23,435 bases of DNA from Paracoccaceae bacterium (GCA_015487335.1 WFPZ01000276.1:1-23435), one strand, 5' to 3'. Positions 8,096 through 15,694 are shown, numbered from the stretch's first letter. The notes: generated from the sequence alone by a model not told the origin. Numbers and translations are program-made.

Positions 8096-8101
8096 CGAAT
8101 C

Positions 8102-8446
8102 ATGAAACGGGATTCGCTTGACGACATCGATCTGACCCGCGCGGCCGCCGCATTTTCCGCGCTTGGCTCCGAGCAGCGGCTGCAGGTGCTGCGGGTTCTG
8201 GTGCGGGCCGGTCCGGAGGGGCTGAGCATCGGAGAGCTGGGGCGGCGCAGCGGCATCACCGGCTCGACCCTGACCCACCATATGAAGACGCTCACCGCCG
8301 CCGGGCTGGTCGAGCAGGTGCGCCAGGGGCGCACGATCATCTGCATCGCCGCCGATTACGAAAGGATGCGGCAGCTGTCCGATTTTCTGCTCAAGGAATG
8401 CTGCGCCGATTGCGGCCCCGAAAAAGAGATCACCGAGAATGTCTGA
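8102..8446 (+). CDS. ArsR family transcriptional repressor with C-terminal Cys cluster
   Basis: The 114-residue protein is a winged-helix ArsR/SmtB regulator: LGSEQRLQVLRVLVRAGPEGLSIGEL leads into the recognition helix region SGITGSTLTHHMKTLTAAGLVEQ, then the wing VRQGRTIICIAA. The C-terminal helix carries ECCADC, giving Cys100, Cys101 and Cys104; Cys81 lies in the wing. A C-terminal Cys pair plus a nearby third Cys resembles the As(III) site described for the Acidithiobacillus ferrooxidans ArsR, so a thiophilic metal(loid) such as As(III) or Sb(III) is the likely inducer; this is inference. No clear ribosome binding site precedes ATG 8102, so the mRNA may have a very short leader. The 3' end overlaps the permease gene by eight bases. 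Confidence 0.92.
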   Translation: MKRDSLDDIDLTRAAAAFSALGSEQRLQVLRVLVRAGPEGLSIGELGRRSGITGSTLTHHMKTLTAAGLVEQVRQGRTIICIAADYERMRQLSDFLLKECCADCGPEKEITENV

Positions 8447-9467
8447 AAGTTCCCTCCTCCCTGCATGGCACCGCGGCCCGCGCATCGACACGGCCTGGCT
8501 GGCGATCGTGCTGATCCCCCTGGCCCTGGCTCTGTTCGACCCGTCCCAGCTTCTGCCGACGCTGCGCTTTGCCCTTGGCGCGCTGTGGGATACCGCGCCT
8601 TTCATCGCCTTCGCTGTTCTGGCCGTTGCCTGGATGAAGGCCACGGGTGCCGAGGGGCTGCTGGCACGCGCCTTCGAAGGGCGCGAGCTGCGGATGATCG
8701 TGCTGGCGGCGATGCTGGGCGGGCTGTCGCCGTTCTGCTCCTGCGAGGTGATACCCTTCATTGCCGCATTGCTGGCACTGGGCGCGCCGCTGTCGGCGGT
8801 GATGGCCTTCTGGCTGTCGTCGCCGCTGATGGACCCGGCGATGTTTCTGATCACCGCGGGCACGCTGGGGGTGAAGTTCGCGGTTGCCAAAACGGTGTTC
8901 GCGGTGGCGATGGGGCTGCTGGGCGGCGGGCTGGTGAAGGCCTTTGCCAGTGGCGCGGTCTTCGCCGATCCGCTGCGTGAGGCCCCTGCCGCCATGGGTT
9001 GCGGCTGCGGCACCAATCCGTTTTCGGGCAAGCCGGTCTGGGCCTTCTGGCAGGAGGCGCAGCGGCGCGCGGCCTTCGTCACCTCGGCCCGGAGCAATGC
9101 GCTGTTCCTCGTCAAGTGGCTGGCGCTGGCCTACCTGATCGAGGCGCTGATGCTGCGCTATGTCCCGGCAGAGCTGATCGCCGACCTGCTGGGCGGGCCG
9201 GGCGCATGGCCGGTGCTGCTCGGGGCGCTGGTGGGCGCACCGGCCTATCTGAACGGCTATGCCGCGGTGCCGCTGGTGGATGCGCTGCTGGCACAGGGGA
9301 TGGCCGAGGGCGCCGCGATGTCCTTCGTCATTGCCGGCGGGGTCAGTTCCATCCCGGCGGCACTGGCGGTCTGGGCTCTGGTGAAGCCGAGGGTGTTTGC
9401 CGCCTATCTCGGGATTGCCCTGCTGGGGGCGGTTCTGGCCGGTTTCACCTGGGGTGCGATGGCCTGA
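8439..9467 (+). CDS. DUF318/ArsP-like permease (putative metal(loid) efflux)
   Basis: The 342-residue protein has eight to ten predicted membrane helices and belongs to the permease family that includes ArsP and the YraQ/SO_0444-like transporters. The hallmark is GLSPFCSCEVIPF (Cys100, Cys102, Glu103) at the start of a membrane segment. A second, internally related half shows GAPAYLNGYAAVPLV followed by FVIAGGVSSIPA and lacks the cysteines. A cytoplasmic loop adds Cys188 and Cys190 (MGCGCGTN). ArsP exports trivalent organoarsenicals, and the paired ArsR-type gene fits a thiophilic substrate, but the actual substrate is not shown by sequence. The start overlaps the repressor gene, so the two are one transcription unit under repressor control. 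Confidence 0.85.
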   Translation: MSESSLLPAWHRGPRIDTAWLAIVLIPLALALFDPSQLLPTLRFALGALWDTAPFIAFAVLAVAWMKATGAEGLLARAFEGRELRMIVLAAMLGGLSPFCSCEVIPFIAALLALGAPLSAVMAFWLSSPLMDPAMFLITAGTLGVKFAVAKTVFAVAMGLLGGGLVKAFASGAVFADPLREAPAAMGCGCGTNPFSGKPVWAFWQEAQRRAAFVTSARSNALFLVKWLALAYLIEALMLRYVPAELIADLLGGPGAWPVLLGALVGAPAYLNGYAAVPLVDALLAQGMAEGAAMSFVIAGGVSSIPAALAVWALVKPRVFAAYLGIALLGAVLAGFTWGAMA

Positions 9468-9517
9468 ACGTTCATTTTTCCGGCATCCGCTTGCCCCCCC
9501 GTTTTCCTTGGACTATC

Positions 9518-9541
9518 CCACCCCAAACGCTTCTGGGGAGG
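9518..9541 (+). promoter_or_regulatory. Hairpin that sequesters the nhaA ribosome binding site
   Basis: CCCCA (9521-9525) pairs with TGGGG (9534-9538) across an eight-base loop. Two more C-G pairs (9518-9519 with 9540-9541) extend the stem past a single A-A mismatch. The 3' arm contains GGGGAGG (9535-9541), the Shine-Dalgarno sequence nine bases before ATG 9551. Folding would hide it, suggesting structure-controlled translation. Confidence 0.5.
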
Positions 9542-9550
9542 TCACGAGAA

Positions 9551-10831
9551 ATGTACAGGGTCTGGAACTTCGTCACCAACTATTCCCTGCTGCTGCTCAT
9601 TGGCGCAGTGCTGGCGCTGATCTGGGCCAATACCAATCCCGAAGCCTATCACGACTTCATCGAATACGTCCTGATCGACGACTTCATCATCGGCAACCCC
9701 TACGTCGCCGAGGATGGCACGATCAAGCGCACCCTGACCCTGCACTACCTCGTCAACGATGTGCTGATGGCCTTCTTCTTCGCCATCGCCGCCAAGGAAG
9801 TCTGGGAAGCGGTGATCCTGAAGAACGGCTCGCTGCGCGGGCGCAAGGCGGCCACGCCGCTGTTTGCCACCGCCGGCGGCATGCTTGGGCCGATCACGGT
9901 TTATCTCGGGCTGGCGATGCTGCTGGGCTCGGACGTCTACGATGCAGTGGCCCGCGGCTGGGCGATCCCGACGGCGACAGACATCGCCTTTTCCTATCTG
10001 GTCGCGCGGGTCGTCTTCGGCGCCGGGCACCCGGCAGTGCGCTTCCTGCTGCTGCTGGCCATTGCCGACGATGCCGCCGGGCTGATCATCCTGGCCATCT
10101 TCTACCCCTCGGCCGAGGTCGCCCCTCAATGGCTGCTGTTCTCCTTCGGTTCGGCGCTGACGGCCTATCTCCTCTTCAACTGGCTGCCGCTGAAGCTCGA
10201 TGGCGACGATCCGCTGAGGCCGCGTTCCACCTGGGTGCGCCGCAAGCTTTTCGTCTGGCCCTATGCGGTTGCGGGGGTTCTCAGCTGGTACGGGTTCATG
10301 CGCTCGGGGCTGGAGCCGGCACTGGGCCTGGTGCCGGTGGTGCTGGCCATCCCCCACGCCGACCGCGCCTTCGGCATCTTCTCGGAGGCCGAGCAGTACC
10401 TGGGCGATCTTCTCAACCGCATCGAGCACCTGCTCAAGCATCCGGTGGAGATCATCCTGTTCTTCTTCGGGCTGTTCAACGCCGGGGTCCAGTTCTCTTC
10501 CATCGGCATCCCGACCTGGCTGGTCCTCTCCGGCCTGCTCATCGGCAAGCCGCTGGGAATCCTGATCTTCGGCTGGATCGCCGCGGTGCCGCTGAGGCTG
10601 GGCCTGCCCGCGGGCATGCGCACCATCGACCTGGTGGTGGTGGGCTGCGTGGCGGCAATCGGGTTTACCGTTGCGCTGTTCGTGGCTTCCGTCGCCTTCG
10701 ATGGCGGAACCACGCTGGAGGGCATCAACGTTCAGGACGCAGCCAAGATGGGCGCCCTGTTCAGCTTCTTCGCCTCCGTGATAGCCCTGATCGCCGGCAA
10801 GGTATTCCGGGTGGAAAAGCAGCCCGGCTGA
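9551..10831 (+). CDS. nhaA: Na+/H+ antiporter NhaA
   Basis: NhaA expels Na+ (or Li+) in exchange for protons and maintains pH and sodium homeostasis under saline or alkaline conditions. The 426-residue polytopic protein carries the key sites: Asp144 in IPTATDIAFS, the ion-binding pair Asp173-Asp174 in AIADDAAG, and Lys333 in LIGKPLGI, equivalent to Lys300 of the E. coli protein. The N-terminal region has an insertion (about residues 40-66) between the first two helices. The ATG at 9551 is chosen because it directly precedes the first membrane helix and has a strong GGGGAGG upstream. It is separated by 83 bases from the permease gene and is probably an independent unit. Confidence 0.97.
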   Translation: MYRVWNFVTNYSLLLLIGAVLALIWANTNPEAYHDFIEYVLIDDFIIGNPYVAEDGTIKRTLTLHYLVNDVLMAFFFAIAAKEVWEAVILKNGSLRGRKAATPLFATAGGMLGPITVYLGLAMLLGSDVYDAVARGWAIPTATDIAFSYLVARVVFGAGHPAVRFLLLLAIADDAAGLIILAIFYPSAEVAPQWLLFSFGSALTAYLLFNWLPLKLDGDDPLRPRSTWVRRKLFVWPYAVAGVLSWYGFMRSGLEPALGLVPVVLAIPHADRAFGIFSEAEQYLGDLLNRIEHLLKHPVEIILFFFGLFNAGVQFSSIGIPTWLVLSGLLIGKPLGILIFGWIAAVPLRLGLPAGMRTIDLVVVGCVAAIGFTVALFVASVAFDGGTTLEGINVQDAAKMGALFSFFASVIALIAGKVFRVEKQPG

Positions 10832-10916
10832 GCGCTGCTCTCGCCCCCTCGAACGGGCCGCGGGCACGGGGTCATTCCCATCCGCCGCGCCGATGCCTCG
10901 CCGAGGACAAAGATCA

Positions 10917-10946
10917 TTGTGTTTTTCTTGACCTTTCCGACATAAT
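10917..10946 (+). promoter_or_regulatory. Candidate promoter for the capsule cluster
   Basis: TTGTGT (10917-10922) and CATAAT (10941-10946) are separated by 18 bases, a plausible sigma-70-type arrangement in the AT-rich part of the gap. The nearby TTGACC (10928-10933) is a better -35 on its own but lacks a matching -10 at 16-18 bases. Confidence 0.35.
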
Positions 10947-10958
10947 GATGCCGGAAAG
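10933..10958. promoter_or_regulatory. Inverted repeat around the putative -10 (operator candidate)
   Basis: CTTTCCG (10933-10939) and CGGAAAG (10952-10958) are perfect 7-bp arms separated by 12 bases that include the putative -10 CATAAT. The half-site spacing, close to two helical turns, suits a dimeric regulator. No regulator gene is adjacent. Confidence 0.35.
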
Positions 10959-11026
10959 AGCAGTCAGGGTTATTGCCAACACGGCCCGGACAAGGGCCGG
11001 AAGCATCGGATCGGGGCAGGGCACGG

Positions 11027-11680
11027 ATGCTGGAGTTTCGCAACGTCAGCAAGTCCTTCTGGACAGGGAAGCGCCGCAAGGTCATTCTCGACCGGGCCTC
11101 GTTTCGCGTCGAACTGGGCAACAGCCTGGGCATCCTTGCCCCCAACGGCACCGGCAAGACCACGATCATCAACATGATGGCCGGGCTGGAAAAGCCCGAC
11201 GAGGGGGAAATCCGCAAGACCTGCCGGGTCTCCTTTCCTCTGGGCTTCATGGGAGGGCTGAACAACAAGCACTCGGCGCGGGAAAACGCGCGCTTCATCG
11301 CCCGGCTCTACGGCCTCGATCCCGATTACATCGAGGCCTTCACCCGCTGGCTGACCGGAATCGACGAATATTACGACATGCCCGTGGGCACCTACAGCTC
11401 GGGCATGCGCTCGCGCTTCAGTTTCGCGCTGCTTCTGGCGCTGGAATTTGATATATACCTGATCGACGAAGGCATGCCCGGCACGACGGATGCCGAATTC
11501 AACAGAAAGGCGGGCTCTATACTGAGGGACAGGCTGGAGAACGCGACCGTTGTCGTGGTATCGCATCAGCCGTCGACACTGGAAAAGTTCTGCCGCTCCG
11601 CCGCAGTTCTCCGTGACGGAAAGCTCCTGATGTTCGATACGCTGGAAGAGGCAAAGGCACTTTATGACTACAAAGCCTAG
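11027..11680 (+). CDS. kpsT: Capsular polysaccharide ABC transporter ATPase, KpsT-like
   Basis: The 217-residue protein is a stand-alone ABC ATPase of the polysaccharide-export type, which energises transport of finished capsule chains across the inner membrane with a KpsM permease. Walker A is APNGTGKT (38-45), the signature is YSSGMRSR (123-130, the short SSGM form typical of KpsT/BexA), Walker B ends in IDE (146-148) and the switch histidine is His180. ATG 11027 is chosen over an upstream in-frame TTG (10973) because the family begins at MLEFRNVSKSF and the extra residues look non-coding. It overlaps the next gene by 17 bases. No KpsM-like permease lies in the window. Confidence 0.9.
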   Translation: MLEFRNVSKSFWTGKRRKVILDRASFRVELGNSLGILAPNGTGKTTIINMMAGLEKPDEGEIRKTCRVSFPLGFMGGLNNKHSARENARFIARLYGLDPDYIEAFTRWLTGIDEYYDMPVGTYSSGMRSRFSFALLLALEFDIYLIDEGMPGTTDAEFNRKAGSILRDRLENATVVVVSHQPSTLEKFCRSAAVLRDGKLLMFDTLEEAKALYDYKA

Positions 11681-13313
11681 AGCAAAGAAATTCCGCATCC
11701 GCCGCAGCGGATCGCTGGCAGGACAGCCCGGCGGGCCCGACGAAGCACGGCAGAAGCCCGCGCCCGAGAAAGGGGGCGGCGGCACGCCCGCTGCAAACCC
11801 CTTCGAGGGCCACGGCACCGAAGACGGTTTCGGCGACGAGCCCTTTCCCACCGCCGCCAAGGCCCGCAAACCTGCGGAAGACCCCGCTGTCGCCGCCGAA
11901 ATCGAGGCGATCAAGAAAGAAGGTCTGACCACCCGCCAGCTGCGCATGGCGCGCCGGGTGGCACAGAAATACGGGCTGGAGCCCACGTCCGATTACGATG
12001 CGGTCCGGCTTCTGCGCAAGAAGGGGGTCGATCCGTTCCGGCGTTCCACCATGCTCGAGCTGGTGGTCCCCGATGCCGCCAAGGACGGGAAGGCGGAAAC
12101 GCTGCCCTCGGCACAGGTGAACCAGCCCGGAGCGGTTCCGTCCACCGAGGTGATGAGCGAAGAGCAGCGCGCGAAGGAGATCTATCGCATCCAGCGCGAC
12201 ATCGCGCGCCGCCGCCGCCGCAAGGCGGCACTGCTGTTCGTCAGGCTGGCGTTCTTCGTCTTCCTGCCTACCTTCATGGTGGGCTACTACTACTACAACA
12301 TCGCCACGCCGCTCTACGCCACCAGGTCCGAATTCCTGATTCAGCAAGCCGACAACCAGGGCGGCGGCAATCTGGGCGGGCTTTTTGCCGGCACGGGGCT
12401 GGCCACCTCGCAGGATGCAATCACCGTGCAAAGCTATCTGCAATCGCGCGAGGCGATGCTGCGGCTGGACGAGGACATCGGCTTCAAGAGCCACTTCAGC
12501 CAGGATTTCATCGATCCGCTGCTGCGGCTCGAGCCCGACGCCAGCAACGAGGAGGCCTACAAGCTCTACAAGCGGATGGTGAAGATCGGCTACGACCCCA
12601 CGGAGGGCATCATCCGGATGGAAGTCTCCGCCGCCGATCCGAAGGTGAGCGAGGAATTCTCCCTTGCCCTCATCAAGTATGCCGAAGAACAGGTGGACAA
12701 CCTCAGCAAGAGGCTGCGCGAAGACCAGATGAAGGGCGCGCGTGAAACCTATATCGAAGCCGAGAACAAGATGATTGCCGCCCAGAACCGGGTGCTGGAG
12801 CTGCAGGAAAGGCTCGGCGTGATCGATCCGGCCTCCGAGACCAGCGCCCTGATGGGCCAGATCTCCAATTTCGAGACCCAGCTGCAGGAAAAGAAACTTC
12901 AGCTGCAACAGCTGCTGGACAACCCCCGCCCCAACCAGGCGCGGGTGGACGGCGTGAAAGGCGACATCAAGCGGCTTGAGAACCTCATCGCCGAACTGCG
13001 CGCCCAGCTGACGAGCGGCGGCGCCGGCAACGCCTCGCTGGCGCGCATCACCGGAGAGCTGCGGCTGGCCGAAAACGAGCTTCAGACCCGCCAGGCGATG
13101 ATGCAGCAGGCCCTTCAGCAGCTGGAAATGGCACGCATCGAAGCCAACCGGCAGGTGCGATACCTGTCGCTGGGGGTGCGCCCCGTGGCACCAGACGAGC
13201 CCACCTATCCGCGCGCCTTCGAAAACACCTTTGTCGCCTTCCTGATCTTCAGCGGCATCTATCTGATGGTTTCGCTCACCGCCTCGGTGCTGCGCGAACA
13301 GATTTCGGCCTGA
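11664..13313 (+). CDS. kpsE: KpsE-like capsule export / polysaccharide co-polymerase protein
   Basis: The 549-residue protein has a long Pro/Gly-rich, charged cytoplasmic N-terminus (1-185), a first membrane helix at about 188-210 after an Arg-rich stop-transfer segment, a large periplasmic region with strong coiled coil (about 340-500), and a C-terminal membrane helix at about 520-542. This is the layout of KpsE/Wza-partner export proteins that bridge the ABC transporter to the outer-membrane channel. The N-terminal region contains a compact segment, LTTRQLRMARRVAQKYGLEP through GVDPF (88-125), that looks like a folded helical module rather than linker. E. coli KpsE is about 380 residues, so the extension is notable. 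It overlaps kpsT and precedes kdsA by four bases. Confidence 0.85.
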   Translation: MTTKPRAKKFRIRRSGSLAGQPGGPDEARQKPAPEKGGGGTPAANPFEGHGTEDGFGDEPFPTAAKARKPAEDPAVAAEIEAIKKEGLTTRQLRMARRVAQKYGLEPTSDYDAVRLLRKKGVDPFRRSTMLELVVPDAAKDGKAETLPSAQVNQPGAVPSTEVMSEEQRAKEIYRIQRDIARRRRRKAALLFVRLAFFVFLPTFMVGYYYYNIATPLYATRSEFLIQQADNQGGGNLGGLFAGTGLATSQDAITVQSYLQSREAMLRLDEDIGFKSHFSQDFIDPLLRLEPDASNEEAYKLYKRMVKIGYDPTEGIIRMEVSAADPKVSEEFSLALIKYAEEQVDNLSKRLREDQMKGARETYIEAENKMIAAQNRVLELQERLGVIDPASETSALMGQISNFETQLQEKKLQLQQLLDNPRPNQARVDGVKGDIKRLENLIAELRAQLTSGGAGNASLARITGELRLAENELQTRQAMMQQALQQLEMARIEANRQVRYLSLGVRPVAPDEPTYPRAFENTFVAFLIFSGIYLMVSLTASVLREQISA

Positions 13314-13317
13314 ACCG

Positions 13318-14157
13318 ATGAAGACGGTAACAGTCGGGAAGCTGGAAATCGGCAACGACGCGCCGCTGACGGTCATCGCCGGACCCTGCCAGCTGGAAAG
13401 CGCCGATCATGCGCAGATGATCGCCGGGCGCATGAAGGAAGCGTGCGAAGCGGCCGGCGCGCAATTCGTGTTCAAGGCCTCCTACGACAAGGCCAACCGC
13501 ACCTCGCTGTCGGGCCGGCGCGGGCTGGGTCTGGAGGCCGGGCTGCGCATCCTCGACGATCTGCGCCGCGCCCTGGACGTGCCGGTGCTGACCGATGTGC
13601 ACGCCCCGGAACACTGCACCCCGGCGGCCCAGGCGGTGGATATCCTGCAGATCCCCGCCTTCCTGTGCCGCCAGACAGATCTGCTGCTGGCCGCCGGCGA
13701 AACCGGTTCGGCGGTGAACATCAAGAAGGGGCAGTTCCTGGCGCCCTGGGACATGGCCAACGTGGTGGCCAAGGTCGAATCCACCGGAAATACGCGCATC
13801 CTGCTGACGGAACGCGGCGTCTCGTTCGGCTACAACACCCTGGTGGCCGACATGCGCGCCCTGCCGGAGATGATGAAGACCGGCTACCCGGTGGTGATGG
13901 ATGCCACCCACTCGGTGCAGCAGCCGGGGGGCCTGGGCGGCGCCTCGGGCGGCCAGCGCGAGTTTGCCCCGGTGATGGCACGCGCCGCCGTGAGCCTCGG
14001 CATTGCCGCGGTGTTCATCGAAACCCACGAAGACCCGGACAACGCCCCCTCCGACGGGCCGAACATGATCCCGCTCGATCAGATGCCGAAGCTGGTCGAA
14101 ACCCTGATGCGTTTCGACGCCCTGGCCAAGGCCGAGCCCTTCCGCCTGCAAGCGTAA
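13318..14157 (+). CDS. kdsA: 3-deoxy-8-phosphooctulonate synthase (Kdo-8-P synthase)
   Basis: KdsA condenses phosphoenolpyruvate with arabinose-5-phosphate to Kdo-8-phosphate, the precursor of Kdo for LPS and for the poly-Kdo linker of ABC-dependent capsules. The 279-residue TIM-barrel protein has the usual length. It begins with IAGPCQLES (Cys24), continues with FKASYDKANRTS and LTDVHAPE, and has MDATHSVQQPGG and IETHEDPDNAPSDGPN near the end. Cys24, with His, Glu and Asp in the last two motifs, makes it the metal-dependent class; the metal-independent class has Asn in place of the Cys. ATG 13318 lies four bases after the kpsE-like stop without an obvious ribosome binding site, suggesting coupled translation. 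The capsule context supports a role in linker supply. Confidence 0.97.
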   Translation: MKTVTVGKLEIGNDAPLTVIAGPCQLESADHAQMIAGRMKEACEAAGAQFVFKASYDKANRTSLSGRRGLGLEAGLRILDDLRRALDVPVLTDVHAPEHCTPAAQAVDILQIPAFLCRQTDLLLAAGETGSAVNIKKGQFLAPWDMANVVAKVESTGNTRILLTERGVSFGYNTLVADMRALPEMMKTGYPVVMDATHSVQQPGGLGGASGGQREFAPVMARAAVSLGIAAVFIETHEDPDNAPSDGPNMIPLDQMPKLVETLMRFDALAKAEPFRLQA

Positions 14158-14162
14158 CGATC

Positions 14163-14168
14163 AGGAGG
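14163..14168 (+). promoter_or_regulatory. Ribosome binding site fixing a GTG start
   Basis: AGGAGG is nine bases before GTG 14178. It is a perfect Shine-Dalgarno core and decides the start of the phosphohexomutase gene, for which the reading frame is open much further upstream. Confidence 0.8.
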
Positions 14169-14177
14169 ACACCCCCC

Positions 14178-15674
14178 GTGAGCGCCCCCGAGCCGACCGT
14201 CGCCCCCAACACCTGGGAGTTCCTCTCAAAGCCGATGATCGCCCCCACCGGCTTTCGCGAATATGACGCGCGCTGGCGCTACCCCGAGGAAATCAACCTG
14301 CCCGGCGTCACCGCGCTGGGACTCGGGCTGGGCACCCAGATGCGCGCCCGCGGCATCGAGCCGGTGATCGCGGTGGGAAACGACTACCGCGACTATTCGC
14401 TTTCCATCAAGAACGCCCTGGTCCTGGGGCTGATGCAGGCCGGCATCCGGGTAAAGGATATCGGCCCGGCCCTTTCGCCCATGGCCTATTTCGCCCAGTT
14501 CCACCTCGACGTTCCGGCGGTGGCGATGGTCACCGCCAGCCACAACCCCAACGGCTGGACGGGGGTGAAGATGGGCTTCGAGCGCCCCCTCACCCACGGC
14601 CCCGAGGAAATGGCCGAGCTGCGCGACATCGTGCTGGGGGGGCACGGGCGGCCCCATGAGGGCGGCGGCTACGAGTTCGTCAAGGGGGTGCGCGAAGCCT
14701 ATCTTGACGATCTGGCCGGCGATTTCCGCATGACCCGCCCGCTGAAGGTGGTCTGCGCCACCGGCAACGGAACCGCCGGCGCCTTCGCCCCCGAACTGCT
14801 CAACCGCATCGGGGTGGAGGTGATCCCCCTGCACACCGGGCTCGACTACACCTTCCCCAACTACAACCCCAACCCCGAAGCCATGGAAATGCTGCATGAC
14901 ATGTCGGCGGCCGTGAAGGCCTCGGGGGCCGACATGGCGCTGGGGTTCGATGGCGACGGCGACCGCTGCGGCGTGGTGGACGACGAGGGCGAAGAGATCT
15001 TCGCCGACAAGGTGGGCGTGATCATGGCCCGCGACTGGGCCCGCCTCTACCCCGGCGCCACCTTCGTGGCGGACGTGAAATCCACCGGTCTGTTCGCCTC
15101 CGACCCCGAGCTGCAGGCCCACGGCATCCGGGCCGATTACTGGAAGACGGGCCACAGCCACATGAAGCGCCGGGTGCGCGATCTGGGCGCGCTGGCGGGA
15201 TTCGAGAAATCGGGCCACTATTTCCTCGCCGCCCCGATCGGGCGCGGCTACGATTGCGGCCTGCGGGTCGCGGTGGAACTGTGCAAGCTGCTCGACCGCA
15301 ACCCCGGCAAATCCATGTCGGACCTGAAGCGCGCCCTGCCGCGCACCTTCTCCACCCCCACCATGTCGCCCCACTGCCCGGACGACGAGAAATACCAGGT
15401 GCTGGAGCGCATCGTGGCGCGCCTGCAGGAGCACCATGCCCGCGGCGGCAAGCTGGCCGGGCGCGCCATCGAGCGCATCGTCACCGTCAACGGCGCAAGG
15501 GTGATCCTGGATAACGGCGCCTGGGGGCTGGTGCGGGCCTCCTCCAACACCCCCAACCTGGTGGTCGTCTGCGAAAGCCCTCACTCCGAGGACGAGCTGC
15601 GGGCAATCTTCCACGACATCGACGCCTTCATCCGTGCCGAGCCCTCGGTGGGCGAATACGACCAGACAATCTGA
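14178..15674 (+). CDS. Phosphomannomutase/phosphoglucomutase (AlgC-type)
   Basis: The 498-residue enzyme belongs to the alpha-D-phosphohexomutases, which interconvert hexose 6- and 1-phosphates and so feed nucleotide-sugar synthesis. The phosphoserine is Ser121 in TASHNPNGW, the metal loop is DGDGDR at 258-263, the sugar-binding loop is EKSGH at 343-347 (usually E-x-SGH), and the phosphate-binding RASSNTPN lies near residue 450. The N-terminal FREYDARW matches the bifunctional PMM/PGM branch rather than GlmM. The GTG start is supported by a strong AGGAGG. Twenty bases after kdsA, it probably closes the polysaccharide transcript and provides mannose-1-P or glucose-1-P. Which sugar is preferred cannot be told from sequence. 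Confidence 0.93.
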   Translation: MSAPEPTVAPNTWEFLSKPMIAPTGFREYDARWRYPEEINLPGVTALGLGLGTQMRARGIEPVIAVGNDYRDYSLSIKNALVLGLMQAGIRVKDIGPALSPMAYFAQFHLDVPAVAMVTASHNPNGWTGVKMGFERPLTHGPEEMAELRDIVLGGHGRPHEGGGYEFVKGVREAYLDDLAGDFRMTRPLKVVCATGNGTAGAFAPELLNRIGVEVIPLHTGLDYTFPNYNPNPEAMEMLHDMSAAVKASGADMALGFDGDGDRCGVVDDEGEEIFADKVGVIMARDWARLYPGATFVADVKSTGLFASDPELQAHGIRADYWKTGHSHMKRRVRDLGALAGFEKSGHYFLAAPIGRGYDCGLRVAVELCKLLDRNPGKSMSDLKRALPRTFSTPTMSPHCPDDEKYQVLERIVARLQEHHARGGKLAGRAIERIVTVNGARVILDNGAWGLVRASSNTPNLVVVCESPHSEDELRAIFHDIDAFIRAEPSVGEYDQTI

Positions 15675-15694
15675 GCGCCCCGAGGCGCGATTTT
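15675..15694 (+). terminator. Probable terminator after the phosphohexomutase gene
   Basis: Directly after the stop codon, GCGCC (15675-15679) and GGCGC (15684-15688) enclose a CCGA loop and are followed by GATTTT. The stem is only 5 bp but GC-only, with a short T-run, in the right place to end the capsule transcript. GCCCCGA (15677-15683) could instead pair with TCGGGGC (15702-15708). Confidence 0.5.

Larger units (their letters stand above)
10832..11026 (+). other. Intergenic region upstream of the capsule genes
   Basis: This 195-base gap contains a locally AT-rich stretch (about 10910-10950) in otherwise GC-rich DNA, a candidate promoter, an inverted repeat and a small GGCCC/GGGCC hairpin (10983-10998) that would lie in the kpsT leader. 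I see no convincing gene in it. No strong U-tailed terminator for nhaA is evident. Confidence 0.5.

Noticed and set aside
10928..10950. TTGACC as a consensus -35 for the capsule promoter
   Set aside because: No -10-like hexamer lies 16-18 bases downstream; CATAAT is only seven bases away.
10973..11026. Upstream TTG start that would add 18 residues to KpsT
   Set aside because: The added residues have no family match, and KpsT-type ATPases begin at the MLEF-type first strand at 11027.
11131..11163. KpsT Walker A beginning with Ala instead of Gly as a sign of inactivity
   Set aside because: The P-loop pattern permits Ala or Gly at the first position, and the Gly-Lys-Thr end is intact.
11517..13376. 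Long minus-strand open frame opposite the kpsE-like gene
   Set aside because: Shadow of a real coding frame in GC-rich DNA; no family resemblance and no ribosome binding site in context.
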